From VAZQ01 sp963817135 (lineage in GTDB: Bacteria; Pseudomonadota; Alphaproteobacteria; Rhizobiales; Xanthobacteraceae), in NCBI GenBank assembly GCA_963817135.1, contig CAWFNG010000017.1, forward strand, positions 124,001-188,000: 64,000 bases of DNA. The letters are read 5' to 3'. Each line of letters begins with the position of its first letter. Position 1 is the first letter of the stretch. Under the pieces are notes generated by a model that saw nothing but the letters and a program-made list of their open reading frames with translations, made no database searches and had not been told where the DNA came from. Shown piece by piece: positions 18,877-27,983 of this stretch. A program made the position numbers and the translations under genes.

Positions 18877-19570
18877 ACATCTCAACTGCGGCTATGGCTC
18901 CGTGCATGCGGTACATGATGTGAGCTTCGACGTGCCGGCCGGCTCGGTCTTTGCGCTGCTCGGCCCGAATGGCGCCGGCAAGACATCCACCATCATGGCG
19001 ATCATGGGCCATGTCGACATCCACGGCGGCCGCATCCTGCTGGAGGACGCCGACATCACTTACCGTCCCGCCGTGGAGCGGGTCAGGCTGGGTATCTCGC
19101 TGGTGCCGGAAGGGCGCCAGCTGTTTTCCGATCTCTCGGTAGACGAGAATCTCACGATCGGCGGATATGCCCGGCCCGCGCAGCGCGATGCGGCCAAGCG
19201 CGATCGAATCTTCCAGTATTTTCCAACGTTATCCGAGCGTCGCGGCCAGCTTGCCGGCTCGCTGTCCGGCGGCGAGCAGCAGATGCTTGCTATCGGCCGT
19301 GCCATCATGGCGGAGCCGCGTCTGCTTCTCGTCGACGAATTGTCGCTCGGCCTGATGCCGAAGATGGTTGATATCTGCCTCGATGTTCTGCTGCAGTTGA
19401 AGCGCGAAGGCCTGACTGTCGTGCTGGTCGAGCAGAACACCACCCGGGCACTCCAGGTCGCCGATCAGGTTTGCGTCCTGTCGTCCGGAGCGCAAGTGTT
19501 TAAGGGCACATCTGCCGAAGCCAGATCGGCGGGCTCGCTGTTTGCCACCTTTCTCGGCACGATTGAGTGA
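18863..19570 (+). CDS. LivF-type ABC importer ATPase
   Basis: A 235-residue ATPase, the normal length for LivF. Walker A is GPNGAGKTS near 35, the signature LSGGEQQML near 135, Walker B LLLVDELSLGL near 155, and the H-loop is replaced by VLVEQNTT (Gln in place of His), which is usual in LivF. I took the ATG at 18863, giving MLRIEHLNCGYG, overlapping the LivG gene by 14 bases; an in-frame start at 18830 would add eleven residues. It is the last gene of the operon and is followed by a hairpin at 19629-19656. Confidence 0.92.
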   Translation: MLRIEHLNCGYGSVHAVHDVSFDVPAGSVFALLGPNGAGKTSTIMAIMGHVDIHGGRILLEDADITYRPAVERVRLGISLVPEGRQLFSDLSVDENLTIGGYARPAQRDAAKRDRIFQYFPTLSERRGQLAGSLSGGEQQMLAIGRAIMAEPRLLLVDELSLGLMPKMVDICLDVLLQLKREGLTVVLVEQNTTRALQVADQVCVLSSGAQVFKGTSAEARSAGSLFATFLGTIE

Positions 19571-19628
19571 GATGCACGCTACTCGGAGAAGCAGGGAGTA
19601 ATCAGCGCCGCGTATCAATAAAGAGAAA

Positions 19629-19656
19629 GAGCCCGGTGCTGTAAGCCACCAGGCTC
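19629..19656. terminator. Hairpin after livF, possible terminator
   Basis: A gagcc-ggtg / cacc-ggctc stem with one internal mismatch and an eight-base loop lies about 60 bases after the livF stop. There is no clear T-tract, so termination is plausible but not shown. Confidence 0.4.
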
Positions 19657-19906
19657 TCTCAGGCAGGCTGAGGGGGTGCCATGACTTGCACTTTAGCCCC
19701 TAAGCACACTGCTACTGGTACAAACCCGGCAATGCACTGCCGAGCCCTATTTCCCTCCACAAGCGAGGGTTAACGTTCGTCGAGGGCCAAGGTTCCCGCC
19801 GTTGCGGGTGATAATTCGACGTGAATTTATTCATGGACGCACGGCGCGGAGCACGCAGAGAAAGCGCGTGCGTTCTAAACAACGCGCTCCGATCAGGGTG
19901 CGAACG
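19657..19906. other. Non-coding gap
   Basis: Apart from a small ctcag/ctgag hairpin near 19656-19672, nothing recognisable is present between the importer operon and the zinc-ribbon gene. Confidence 0.35.
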
Positions 19907-20089
19907 TCAATCACGGGCCACACTCATACATTCCCTGTGGCCATAGACGCACTCGTAGGTGCGGGTCTCCTTCCCATCCTTCCCTGGTGCCGCCATGATA
20001 ATTCTCATTTTCTGCGAACACTCGGGACAAAACAACATCCAGGAGTCAGCAGCGATTGCCTGCTCCGGCATATGATAATGCATAGACAT
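19907..20089 (-). CDS. Small zinc-ribbon-like protein
   Basis: A 60-residue protein with CPEC near residue 21 and a second pair in YECVYGHREC, spaced as in a small zinc ribbon. The central segment KMRIIMAAPGKDGKETRTY resembles conserved short rhizobial proteins. The start at 20089 has aaggggac seven to eight bases upstream. It precedes nothing obvious in an operon; the Crp/Fnr gene lies upstream on the same strand and could be co-regulated. No function can be assigned beyond likely metal binding. Confidence 0.6.
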   Translation of the reverse strand: MSMHYHMPEQAIAADSWMLFCPECSQKMRIIMAAPGKDGKETRTYECVYGHRECMSVARD

Positions 20090-20234
20090 GATGAGTCCCC
20101 TTCCTAAGGAAAGAGGCTAGGTCCGACGGCCGAGTCGCGTCTGTATAAAATTGCTCACTGGGCTCGCGCGTTCCACAGGTCATTCAGCGGTACCCGGGTG
20201 CCAGAAAACACGCGGCATGATCTTCGAATGAACA

Positions 20235-20924
20235 CTAGGTGGAAGTGCTCGCATCCGATCTGATTACGGGCTGGTCGTACAAAACCACGTTCAACAAGGA
20301 ATTATGGACCTCAAGTTTTCCGTTGTATTCGATGAATCCCAATTTGCGGAATTTGTTCATAAAAAAGCTCACGCGCGATCGGGTCGTGCCGATCATCTCC
20401 GCCAGCGTCTCCTGGCTAAACGTTCCGACGATCGGCTCCGGCCGGCCTTCCTTGCCGAAATTTGCAAGGAGAAGGAGAAGCCGGGCGAGGCGCTTTTCGC
20501 TCGAATTAAATAGCTGGTCGATCAAGTCCTCTTCAATTCGAGTGTTCCGAGTCAACAGATAGGACATGAACAGTTCAGAAAAGTCTGGCTCATTGTGAAT
20601 GGTGGCGATCATGGTCGCCTTCTCTAAGCGGGTAACCACGCATTCATCCATCGCCCTCGTTGTTGCGATGCGCAGCGGATGGCCATTCAGACATCCTTCG
20701 CCAAAAAAGTGACCAGGTCCGAGGATTGCAACGACCGCTTCCTTGCCTTGCTCGGAAACGACGGTGAGTTTGATCTTGCCTTGCTGGATGTAAAAAACCG
20801 CGTCGGCGACCTGTCCTTGTGAGAAAACAATTTGATCCTTCTGATATTTTGATATCGTTTTTCCCTCGCCTACCTTGGCGAGAAATGTTTTTGGATCAAA
20901 CGAGGCTTTAACTCTCTTCCTCAC
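20235..20924 (-). CDS. Crp/Fnr-family transcriptional regulator
   Basis: A 229-residue regulator. A cyclic-nucleotide-binding-like beta-barrel spans residues about 20-125 (QIVFSQGQVADAVFYIQQGK, GHFFGEGCLNG), followed by a dimerisation helix and a winged HTH (residues about 165-205: FSQETLAEMIGTTRSRVSFF). There is no N-terminal Cys cluster for an iron-sulfur centre as in Fnr, so it is not an oxygen-sensing FNR in the classic way. The PxRxxA-type phosphate cassette of Crp is replaced by GEGCLNGHPLRIAT, suggesting a ligand other than cAMP or none. Targets are not evident from the sequence. Confidence 0.88.
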   Translation of the reverse strand: MRKRVKASFDPKTFLAKVGEGKTISKYQKDQIVFSQGQVADAVFYIQQGKIKLTVVSEQGKEAVVAILGPGHFFGEGCLNGHPLRIATTRAMDECVVTRLEKATMIATIHNEPDFSELFMSYLLTRNTRIEEDLIDQLFNSSEKRLARLLLLLANFGKEGRPEPIVGTFSQETLAEMIGTTRSRVSFFMNKFRKLGFIEYNGKLEVHNSLLNVVLYDQPVIRSDASTST

Positions 20925-21181
20925 AAGGCTTCCCTTTTTGTTTCTCGCAAGGGCTGCCCTTTCCCCCGACGAAGGCAGGGCGAGGCGGGGGCATTATAGC
21001 GATTCCAATGCGTAAATGAAGATTTTTTTATTTTTTGAGCCTGACGCTGAGCTGTATCAAACTGAACTAGGACAAGAACCCTTACCGATGAGGATAAAGA
21101 GTTGCGATTTTTGCGAGGTCGTGGCGCGGTGAGAAGTTCACCGCTCCTGACTATCGGCGGTGAGGCGTTCTCAGAAGCAAT

Positions 21182-21370
21182 TTCATCGCGACACCGGATG
21201 GACGCGAGATCTACTTCCATCGTAACAGCGTGATCGATAATGCATTCGCTCGGTTGAGCGTTGGGTCAGAAGTGCGCTTCGCAGAGGAGCTCGGTGAAAA
21301 AGGAGCGCAAGCGAGTACGGTACACCTGATCGGCAAACATCATCTGAGCGAACAGAACCACAGAAGATGA
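21182..21370 (+). pseudogene. Cold-shock-like domain end of an HPF/RaiA-type protein
   Basis: Sixty-two codons read FIATPDGREIYFHRNSVIDN and continue through EVRFAEELGEKGAQAST to GKHHLSEQNHRR and a stop. This matches the cold-shock-type C-terminal domain attached to ribosome-hibernation (HPF/RaiA) proteins in some rhizobia. The upstream HPF part and start codon are absent: a stop lies shortly before 21182 in frame. It is a remnant. Confidence 0.65.
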
Positions 21371-21557
21371 TGAAGGAAAGGGTAGGGTCGTAACTACGCC
21401 CGCTCTTTCCGAGCAATCATCCAGTCAGGTCACGTCAAGACGCTTGCGCTGCCTGCCCGCAGTCTGAACTTGAATGCCTATGCGGAGCGCTGGGTGATCG
21501 GTGAAGGAGGAGAGGCTGGTTGGGCTCTTGCGCTACTACTATCAAGAAGCTGCGTGA
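21371..21557 (+). pseudogene. DDE integrase-type transposase remnant
   Basis: The first frame (from about 21391) shows SFRAIIQSGHVKTLALPARS and LNLNAYAERWV, the block containing the catalytic Glu region of rve-type transposases. After a frame change comes EERLVGLLRYYYQEAA and a stop, the usual C-terminus of the same transposase group. About 70 residues between them are missing. No inverted ends were found. Confidence 0.65.
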
Positions 21558-21950
21558 GTTGGCGGGCAGGTCTCGGACGATGCCTGTGGGGTTGCGGCCG
21601 TGCTGCACCTTTGCCAAGGTTGATGCGTTGTCGACGAAAATGACAACAGCGAACTCACGAGTTGGCTACCGCTGACCTTCGGCCGCACACGACCGGCCAC
21701 AACCGATGACAGACCGATGCTCGGTCAACGGCACATCGAATTCACCATTGAGCAGACAAGAGCCTTGATCCAATATTTTGACCACACGGGTTCCGCCCTT
21801 TTCACTGAGATAGGCTTGTGAGCGTTCCGCGAGCAGCGCGTGCGCACATTTGGCTCAAAAGAATCTTTACCCCAGCCGTCGTAAATTCCGCCATGCAACC
21901 CCATATACAATCTAGAAAATTAATCACGTAGCGATTGTAGGAGAATGACC
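21558..21950. other. Decayed non-coding stretch
   Basis: No intact gene. Isolated in-frame patches exist, for example LTSWLPLTFGRTRPATT around 21650-21700, but none can be tied to a family. Probably more mobile-element debris. Confidence 0.35.
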
Positions 21951-22064
21951 ATGCCTACGGGCTATGTTCTTGGTGATATAGTAACAAAAGCGGCCTATTT
22001 TTCCGTAGCGGCGGCGGCATTTATCTTTGTCACGATGACGTTGTTGCCCGGCCTTCATCCGTAA
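21951..22064 (+). CDS. Short single-pass membrane peptide
   Basis: A 37-residue reading frame, MPTGYVLGDIV then a hydrophobic segment (AAYFSVAAAAFIFVTMTLL) and the tail PGLHP. A clear aggag lies seven bases upstream of the ATG, and the frame sits in otherwise empty DNA. It would insert one helix into the membrane. No homologous function is known to me. Confidence 0.5.
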   Translation: MPTGYVLGDIVTKAAYFSVAAAAFIFVTMTLLPGLHP

Positions 22065-22130
22065 CTTTCAGCCGAGGCTGCATTTTGCGATGGCCAAACC
22101 AACCGCTCGCTAGCGGTGCGGAGAAAAACG

Positions 22131-22388
22131 GTGCCAAAATCCTTGCAATTTGCTCTTGCAGCCGGATCGCTCATTTTCGCTTCGACAGCGATGGCCCAAC
22201 GCGCGACAGTGAGATTCAATCCGCTATTCGAGGTCCAGCCGCAGATTAGCCAAGAGTACCCGTACTCAATATCACCCTCGATGACGGGGCGCGCGCCCGT
22301 TATGCCACTCACATGGGACACTCAAACAGTTGTGCCGTTCACATTGGAGGAGAAGCGCCCCGTTGACCGCGCCTCCAAGCCTAACTGA
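22131..22388 (+). CDS. Small exported hypothetical protein
   Basis: Starting from the GTG at 22131 (ggag seven to eight bases upstream) an 85-residue protein begins with a Sec signal peptide, PKSLQFALAAGSLIFASTAM, cleaved near AMAQR. The mature part is Pro-rich and without Cys or known motifs. The signal peptide is the main argument that it is real. Function unknown. Confidence 0.5.
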   Translation: MPKSLQFALAAGSLIFASTAMAQRATVRFNPLFEVQPQISQEYPYSISPSMTGRAPVMPLTWDTQTVVPFTLEEKRPVDRASKPN

Positions 22389-22824
22389 GCGCAGTCTTGG
22401 TATTTAAGCAAAACAGAAGATCGGCTGAAGGGTTGGCTGCATTCTCAAAGGCGCCAACCGGCCGACGGATCTGGTCATGATGCGAGAGCGCTTGCCGTGC
22501 ATTTCGCACGAGCTTTTGCCGATACGATTGAGAATTAGCGCCGCTCGGCTGTAGTGTACCCACTGGACGTGCTAACGATCTCGCTCACGCCGATGCAAAT
22601 ACAAATCCCAATTTGTTCCGATAATTAGATTTCGGCGTATGCTTAGCGCAAAGCAGGAGCTGTGTGTACCGAAAATTCGGTTTGGCAAAACGAAGCGGGT
22701 TAGTCCACACCACTTGCTCTCAACGCGCTGCGGGGGCGTATCAACCCAAAGGGCTCTAATGGCTGTTGGATGAAACTTCAGTGGCAGTTCAACTTGATCA
22801 GACAAATCAGCGTTAGGAACGATG
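22389..22824. other. Non-coding gap
   Basis: I see no supported gene, hairpin or repeat in this 436-base stretch; short frames on both strands lack start signals and family resemblance. Confidence 0.35.
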
Positions 22825-23046
22825 ATGGCCAGCGACGACAAGAAAATTCAAACTAACCCCGTTCCAAAAAATGAGGCCTCTCCGGAGAATAAGAGCAACC
22901 CCGCCGCAGACCCATCCAAGACTGAGGGCGGGGAGATAGCTGCCGCCTCACCCTCCGGCCATAATAGGGGCGAGCGCCAGAAACCAGTTTCTAAAGCTTA
23001 TAAGGATAACTGGAATGTGATTTTTGCGAAGAAAAGGAAGCGATAA
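22825..23046 (+). CDS. Small hydrophilic protein
   Basis: A 73-residue, highly charged, probably disordered protein (many Lys, Asn, Pro, Ser, Glu), ending SKAYKDNWNVIFAKKRKR. Short proteins with a similar SKAYxDNWNxIF tail are common in Bradyrhizobium-like genomes. ATG 22822 directly precedes the chosen start. Its basic end could bind nucleic acid, but that is only a guess from composition. Confidence 0.5.
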   Translation: MASDDKKIQTNPVPKNEASPENKSNPAADPSKTEGGEIAAASPSGHNRGERQKPVSKAYKDNWNVIFAKKRKR

Positions 23047-23278
23047 TTCGCCAGTCCGGCGGAGAGAAATAGCTTCCGCTGTGTAATGGTCGGCTTATCG
23101 CGTCATTGGTTCCTCTGCGGCGCCCGCCAAATCCACGAAGTGGCTGGACCACCCACGCCGCCCTGTAAGGTATGCAGGTTCTTTCGTGTCACGCAGAGAC
23201 CACGAACATCGTTCGCAGCGAGTCAGCTTCACCTCAATGAACAGCCATCAGCCAGTCTAGGTTGAGAGTTCCTTGGGG

Positions 23279-23854
23279 CTACTTCATTGCTGTTCGCTCT
23301 GCCCGGACCGCCGGTCGGAAGGTTCCATTCGTCTGAGTTTGTCCAGCATCTGGCCTTCCATAAGTACCGAGAATCCTATCCCAGAAAAAATGAATCACCG
23401 CAAAATTGCAGTTCTCGCGCCGGTGATGAATGAAGTGCAGTTCCTGTTTGCGTCTGAACCATACAAACCGCCGAAGCCGTGATCCCTCTACGTGGTATTC
23501 TTTGTCGAAAAAAACGTGTGCGTAGAACGATGCCGCACATGCGACTACCTGAACCACGAAGAGATCAACGGGCAGTACGAGGTATGTACACGCGCCTGCT
23601 AGAAACACAGGAATGAAGAAGAAAGGCGTATTGTTGCCCTCGTCACCGAGATACGCCTGCGAGACGAGATGATCTTTGGAATAATAGGTGTGATGGAAGT
23701 TGATGTGGTTGCGGAAGAACTTACCGCCCATTGGATGGTGGCCAAGCTTGTAATGCATCAACGTCTGCGCAAATGACATGATCAAATGCGTGATGACAGC
23801 AGTGATGAGGAATAGCGGAAGCTCCGGGAGGAACCGCGATACCGTTTGAAGCAT
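23279..23854 (-). CDS. Fatty acid hydroxylase / sterol desaturase superfamily membrane protein
   Basis: A 191-residue integral membrane protein with the di-iron histidine clusters of the fatty-acid-hydroxylase superfamily: HYKLGHH near residue 37, HINFHH near 52, HVFFDKEYH near 122 and HFIHHRR near 146. Four hydrophobic segments alternate with these motifs, which face the cytoplasm in known members. It likely hydroxylates or desaturates a lipid; the substrate cannot be told. The start at 23854 follows gaaag weakly. The stop lies at 23279. The next gene upstream on the strand is lon, 128 bases away, so the two may be co-transcribed. Confidence 0.8.
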   Translation of the reverse strand: MLQTVSRFLPELPLFLITAVITHLIMSFAQTLMHYKLGHHPMGGKFFRNHINFHHTYYSKDHLVSQAYLGDEGNNTPFFFIPVFLAGACTYLVLPVDLFVVQVVACAASFYAHVFFDKEYHVEGSRLRRFVWFRRKQELHFIHHRRENCNFAVIHFFWDRILGTYGRPDAGQTQTNGTFRPAVRAERTAMK

Positions 23855-23982
23855 GACTGCTTTCTCTGGCTCGGAAGCTACGCGACACTTCGGGATGAAT
23901 CGACTCTTTGCAGGATGGACACGTGCCTCCATTCGAGCGTCGCGACCGAACGACTCGGTCTCGGTACCTGTGTGGCGATCGT

Positions 23983-26418
23983 TCAATGCGCGGTGAGCGT
24001 CGAGGCTTCCTCCTCGACCGGGGCCTCCTCGCGCACGGCCGCTGCGATGGTCGTGGTCTCGTCCCACTCGATCGGCTCCGGCTTGCGCGTCATCGCGCGG
24101 GCGAGCACCTCGTCCATGCGCGAGACCGGAACAATCTCGAGCCCCCTCTTGAGGCTGTCCGCGATTTCGACAAGATCCTTGGCGTTCTCTTCGGGAATGA
24201 GCACCGTCTTGATGCCCCCGCGCAAGGCCGCGAGGAGCTTCTCCTTGAGACCAGCGATCGGCCACACGCGGCCGCGCAGAGTGATCTCGCCAGTCATAGC
24301 GAGGTCGCGGCGCACCGGAATTCCGGTCATCACCGAGATGATCGCGGTGACCATGGCGACGCCGGCGGAGGGTCCATCCTTCGGCGTCGCGCCTTCCGGC
24401 ACGTGGACGTGGATGTCGCACTGATCAAACAAGGGCGGTTTGATGCCGAAGGCGACCGCGCGCGAGCGCACGTAAGACGCCGCCGCCGAGATCGACTCCT
24501 TCATCACGTCGCGCAGGTTGCCGGTCACCGTCATGCGGCCCTTGCCGGGCATCATGGCGGCTTCGATGGTGAGCAACTCGCCGCCAACGTCGGTCCAGGC
24601 GAGCCCGGTGACGACGCCGATCAGGTCCTTGTCCTCGACCTCGCCGTAGCGGTACTTCGGCACGCCGAGATAATCCGCGAGGTTATCGGCTGAGGCCTTC
24701 ACCGACTTCTTCTCCGACAAGATCAGTTCCTTGACCGCCTTGCGGATCAAGGTGGAGAGCTCGCGCTCGAGGTTGCGCACGCCCGCCTCGCGCGTGTAGC
24801 GGCGGATGATGGTCAGTAGCGCCTCGGCGTCGATCGCCCATTCCTTGACGTCAAGGCCGTGCTTGGTGGTCAAGTTCGGGATCAGGTGCTTGCGCGCGAT
24901 CTCCACTTTCTCGTCCTCGGTGTAGCCGGCGATGCGGATGATCTCCATGCGGTCCATCAGCGGCGGCGGGATATTGAGCGTGTTCGCCGTGGTGATGAAC
25001 ATCACGCTGGAGAGATCGTAGTCGACCTCCAGGTAGTGGTCGCTGAACGTGTGGTTCTGCTCGGAGTCGAGCACCTCGAGCAGCGCCGACGACGGATCGC
25101 CGCGGAAGTCGGAACCCATCTTGTCGACCTCGTCGAGCAGGAACAGTGGATTCGAGGTCTTCGCCTTGCGCATCAACTGGATGATCTTGCCGGGCATCGA
25201 GCCGATATAGGTGCGCCGGTGGCCCCGGATCTCGGCCTCATCGTGTACACCGCCGAGCGACACCCGCACGAAGTCGCGGCCGGTTGCCTTCGCGATCGAC
25301 TTGCCGAGCGAGGTCTTGCCGACGCCCGGCGGGCCGACCAGGCACAGGATTGGCCCGGTCAGCTTGTTGGCGCGCTGCTGGACGGCGAGATATTCGACGA
25401 TGCGCTCCTTGACCTTCTCGACCCCGTAATGGTCGTGGTCGAGGATCTGCTGGGCGTGAACGAGATCGTTATTGATCTTCGACTTCTTATTCCACGGGAT
25501 CGACAGCAGCCAATCGAGGTAGTTACGCACGACGGTGCCTTCCGGCGACATTGGCGATATCTGCCGGAGCTTCTTGAGCTCGTGGGTCGCCTTCTCACGC
25601 GCCTCCTTCGAGAGCTTGGTCTTCTTGATCTTGTCCTCGATCTCGGCGAAGTCGTCGCGGCCTTCCTCGTCGCCGATCTCTTTCTGGATCGCCTTCATCT
25701 GCTCGTTGAGAAAATACTCGCGCTGGGTCTTCTCCATCTGCCGCTTGACGCGGGTGCGGATGCGCTTCTCGACCTGGAGCACGGAGATTTCACTCTCCAT
25801 CAGGCCGAGCACCTTCTCCAGCCGCTCAGTGACCGCCGTGGTCTCCAGGATCGTCTGCCGGTCGGGAATCTTGAGGGGCAGGTGCGAGGCGATCGTGTCG
25901 GCGAGCTGGGAATAGTCCTCGATCTGCTGGACGACGCCGACTACCTCGGGCGGCACCTTCTTGTTGAGCTTCACGTAGCTCTCGAACTCGCCGGTGGCCG
26001 TGCGCGCTAAGGCCTCCGTTTCGACGCGCTCACCCATCGTGTCGCCGAGCGCGACCGCCTCGGCCTCGTAATACTCGCTGCAATCGGTGTACTTGACCAC
26101 TTTCGCGCGCTGAGCGCCCTCGACCAGAATCTTGACGGTGCCGTCGGGGAGCTTGAGCAGCTGCAGCACGCTCGCAAGCATGCCGATCCCGTAGATGGCC
26201 TCGGTCGCCGGCTCGTCGTCGGACGCGTTCTTCTGGGTGGCGAGCAGGATGAATGTGTCGGACCGCATCACCTCCTCGAGCGCGAGGATCGACTTCTTGC
26301 GTCCGATGAAGAGGGGCGCGATCATGTGCGGAAATACGACGATGTCGCGCAGCGGCAGCACCGGATAGGCTCGGGTCTCACCTGGCGCAAGCGTTGGGCG
26401 TGGCTTTGCAGTGGTCAT
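23983..26418 (-). CDS. lon: Lon ATP-dependent protease
   Basis: An 811-residue Lon (La) protease that degrades damaged and regulatory proteins in the cytoplasm. The N-terminal substrate-binding domain begins YPVLPLRDIVVFPHM at about residue 17; the AAA+ module has Walker A GPPGVGKTS near 355 and Walker B LFLLDEVDKM; the proteolytic domain has the catalytic Ser684 in KDGPSAG and a downstream Lys in the LKEKLLAALRGG region. The protein is complete. The start at 26418 (MTTAKPRP) is chosen because the conserved domain begins soon after; there is no strong ribosome-binding site. It is probably single-gene transcribed, with the hydroxylase-like gene downstream. Confidence 0.96.
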   Translation of the reverse strand: MTTAKPRPTLAPGETRAYPVLPLRDIVVFPHMIAPLFIGRKKSILALEEVMRSDTFILLATQKNASDDEPATEAIYGIGMLASVLQLLKLPDGTVKILVEGAQRAKVVKYTDCSEYYEAEAVALGDTMGERVETEALARTATGEFESYVKLNKKVPPEVVGVVQQIEDYSQLADTIASHLPLKIPDRQTILETTAVTERLEKVLGLMESEISVLQVEKRIRTRVKRQMEKTQREYFLNEQMKAIQKEIGDEEGRDDFAEIEDKIKKTKLSKEAREKATHELKKLRQISPMSPEGTVVRNYLDWLLSIPWNKKSKINNDLVHAQQILDHDHYGVEKVKERIVEYLAVQQRANKLTGPILCLVGPPGVGKTSLGKSIAKATGRDFVRVSLGGVHDEAEIRGHRRTYIGSMPGKIIQLMRKAKTSNPLFLLDEVDKMGSDFRGDPSSALLEVLDSEQNHTFSDHYLEVDYDLSSVMFITTANTLNIPPPLMDRMEIIRIAGYTEDEKVEIARKHLIPNLTTKHGLDVKEWAIDAEALLTIIRRYTREAGVRNLERELSTLIRKAVKELILSEKKSVKASADNLADYLGVPKYRYGEVEDKDLIGVVTGLAWTDVGGELLTIEAAMMPGKGRMTVTGNLRDVMKESISAAASYVRSRAVAFGIKPPLFDQCDIHVHVPEGATPKDGPSAGVAMVTAIISVMTGIPVRRDLAMTGEITLRGRVWPIAGLKEKLLAALRGGIKTVLIPEENAKDLVEIADSLKRGLEIVPVSRMDEVLARAMTRKPEPIEWDETTTIAAAVREEAPVEEEASTLTAH

Positions 26419-26652
26419 GGCCGCAAGTCCGTATGTTGTCCCTCTCCGCCGCGACCCGCCTGTGCGCAGCCACGACAGAGTGCCGATGGGCGGGAAAGGA
26501 ATACGGGCCGCCGCAGCGATATCTGCGCCCAAAGGGCAGGTATGATACCCTGTGTCCCTTCTCAAGACTCGTCCACCTAAGAAAACCTAATGATTCCCGG
26601 CCCCTTTGGGCCGGAAATCGCCAAGATTCCTCCGATGGATGAGGTTTTGAGA
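26419..26652. other. Upstream region of lon, no gene
   Basis: Presumably contains the lon promoter. I could not identify a heat-shock (RpoH) promoter or CIRCE element by eye. Confidence 0.3.
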
Positions 26653-26766
26653 AGGCAAGCCGACCCGATGCCAACGGACGAGCGTCTCGGGACGTATGAT
26701 CGTGACGGCCTTCAGGACCGACGGAAACCATCGATACAGCTGGATGAAGAACAAGCGATCGTTGTT
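26653..26766 (-). pseudogene. Transposase N-terminal remnant (integrase-core type)
   Basis: About 38 codons, NDRLFFIQLYRWFPSVLKAV followed by TIIRPETLVRWHRVGL, match the N-terminal helix region of the same rve-type transposase group whose C-terminus remains at 21391-21557. The two remnants could come from one family of elements. No catalytic part is left here. Confidence 0.65.
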
Positions 26767-26929
26767 CGTGAACCCGAAACCCGACGCGGCCCGCAAGGGT
26801 CAACAAAGAAGTGGCACATTGGCTCGATCACAGCAGCGTGGGCACGCTCCTGATCGCCATCACCGAGGGCGAGCTTGGCTGGGACGAGAGCATCGGCGAT
26901 TTCGGCTGGCGCGAAGGCATGCTGCTGCC

Positions 26930-27078
26930 GCGGTCTGGTTGCATCAGAGGATGAGGTGGTGCTGGGAGAGATTCTTGTCTACCGGCAACCTGCTCTTTGA
27001 GTTGTTTCCGCTCGAACTGCCGGGGCGCGCATGAAGGACGTCGTCGTGATTGGCGCCGGCATGGCGGGAGTCGGATAG
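26930..27078 (+). pseudogene. Remnants of two coupled genes, the second a flavoprotein start
   Basis: One frame ends LLFELFPLELPGRA with its tga overlapping an ATG at 27031. The second frame starts MKDVVVIGAGMAGVG and stops after 15 codons; GAGMAG is the dinucleotide-binding motif of phytoene-dehydrogenase-like flavoproteins. The ATGA overlap shows that they were once translationally coupled. Both are far too short to work. Confidence 0.45.
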
Positions 27079-27172
27079 GGTCATACGACCGTTGAAGCCG
27101 GGCAATGCCGGCGGAGGGAAGGACCCTGACTTCTGGTGTGCTTTCGAAGATGGCGAGGGGAGGTGATTGGCG

Positions 27173-27380
<208 letters not shown>

Positions 27381-27415
27381 CCAAGCTATCGCGCCCATCC
27401 TCGACTCTACCATTG

Positions 27416-27463
27416 CTGTCCACGGCTTATGCGGTGGCATGTCCGGTGCCGGCGAAAGCTGCC
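27416..27463. repeat. Dispersed decayed repeat, copy 2
   Basis: Partner of 658-705 (about 39 of 48 bases equal). It follows the group II intron remnant, so it may belong to the intron's former target region or to its 3' flank. Confidence 0.45.
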
Positions 27464-27556
27464 CCGCCGGGTTCGACAAAGCCGGCGGGTCACTGGCGGG
27501 GGGCCTCGACTTGGCTCGCACCATGCGTTGAACAAAAGGGCTCCACGAAGTCCCGA

Positions 27557-27712
27557 TCAGTAAATCGGCTTCAAATTTGACATGGGTGACGACAAGTAAA
27601 GCGTTGGTCCAGCGACGTCGGTATTGGTTTCGACCACACCGGCTTTGACCCACAAAACCATAGCCAAACCCATTATCGCGGCAGCGATTGTAAAGCTGAT
27701 GTGCTTGCGCAT
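27557..27712 (-). CDS. Short membrane-anchored protein
   Basis: A 51-residue protein, MRKHISFTIAAAIMGLAMVL then WVKAGVVETNTDVAGPTLY and a polar tail. It has one hydrophobic segment that could be an anchor or an uncleaved signal. A strong ggagg lies six bases upstream of the ATG at 27712. Similar short proteins recur in Bradyrhizobium-type genomes, often in several copies. Function unknown. Confidence 0.65.
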   Translation of the reverse strand: MRKHISFTIAAAIMGLAMVLWVKAGVVETNTDVAGPTLYLSSPMSNLKPIY

Positions 27713-27983
27713 TTGGAACCTCCAATTGGGAGGTATGAAGATTTGCGAAGAACATGAGTGATGCGGTTCACACAAGGTCTCATTATTTCGAACTAGCGGC
27801 CTTCCTAGCGGTTCGTAATCCGCGCCCGAGGTGGGCCAGAGAACGCATCGCCATCAGTTGCGGGTCCCGCATCGCTTCCCGATCGATTGCCGCTGTTGAA
27901 TTTGTACCTATTTGATCTCTATCGTGGTGGCATTTCAGAAATTTGGCACCGCGGGCAGTGATCCAACATTATCGCAGCGCGGG

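Noticed and set aside
20820..20900. Fnr/FixK-type box (ttgat-N4-atcaa) near the Crp/Fnr gene
   Set aside because: Only half-sites such as tttgatcc and ttttgatatc are present; spacing and second half do not match.
24859..26010. Long open frame antisense to lon
   Set aside because: Product is a Leu/Arg/Asp-rich shadow of Lon codons with no motif; high-GC third positions explain its openness.
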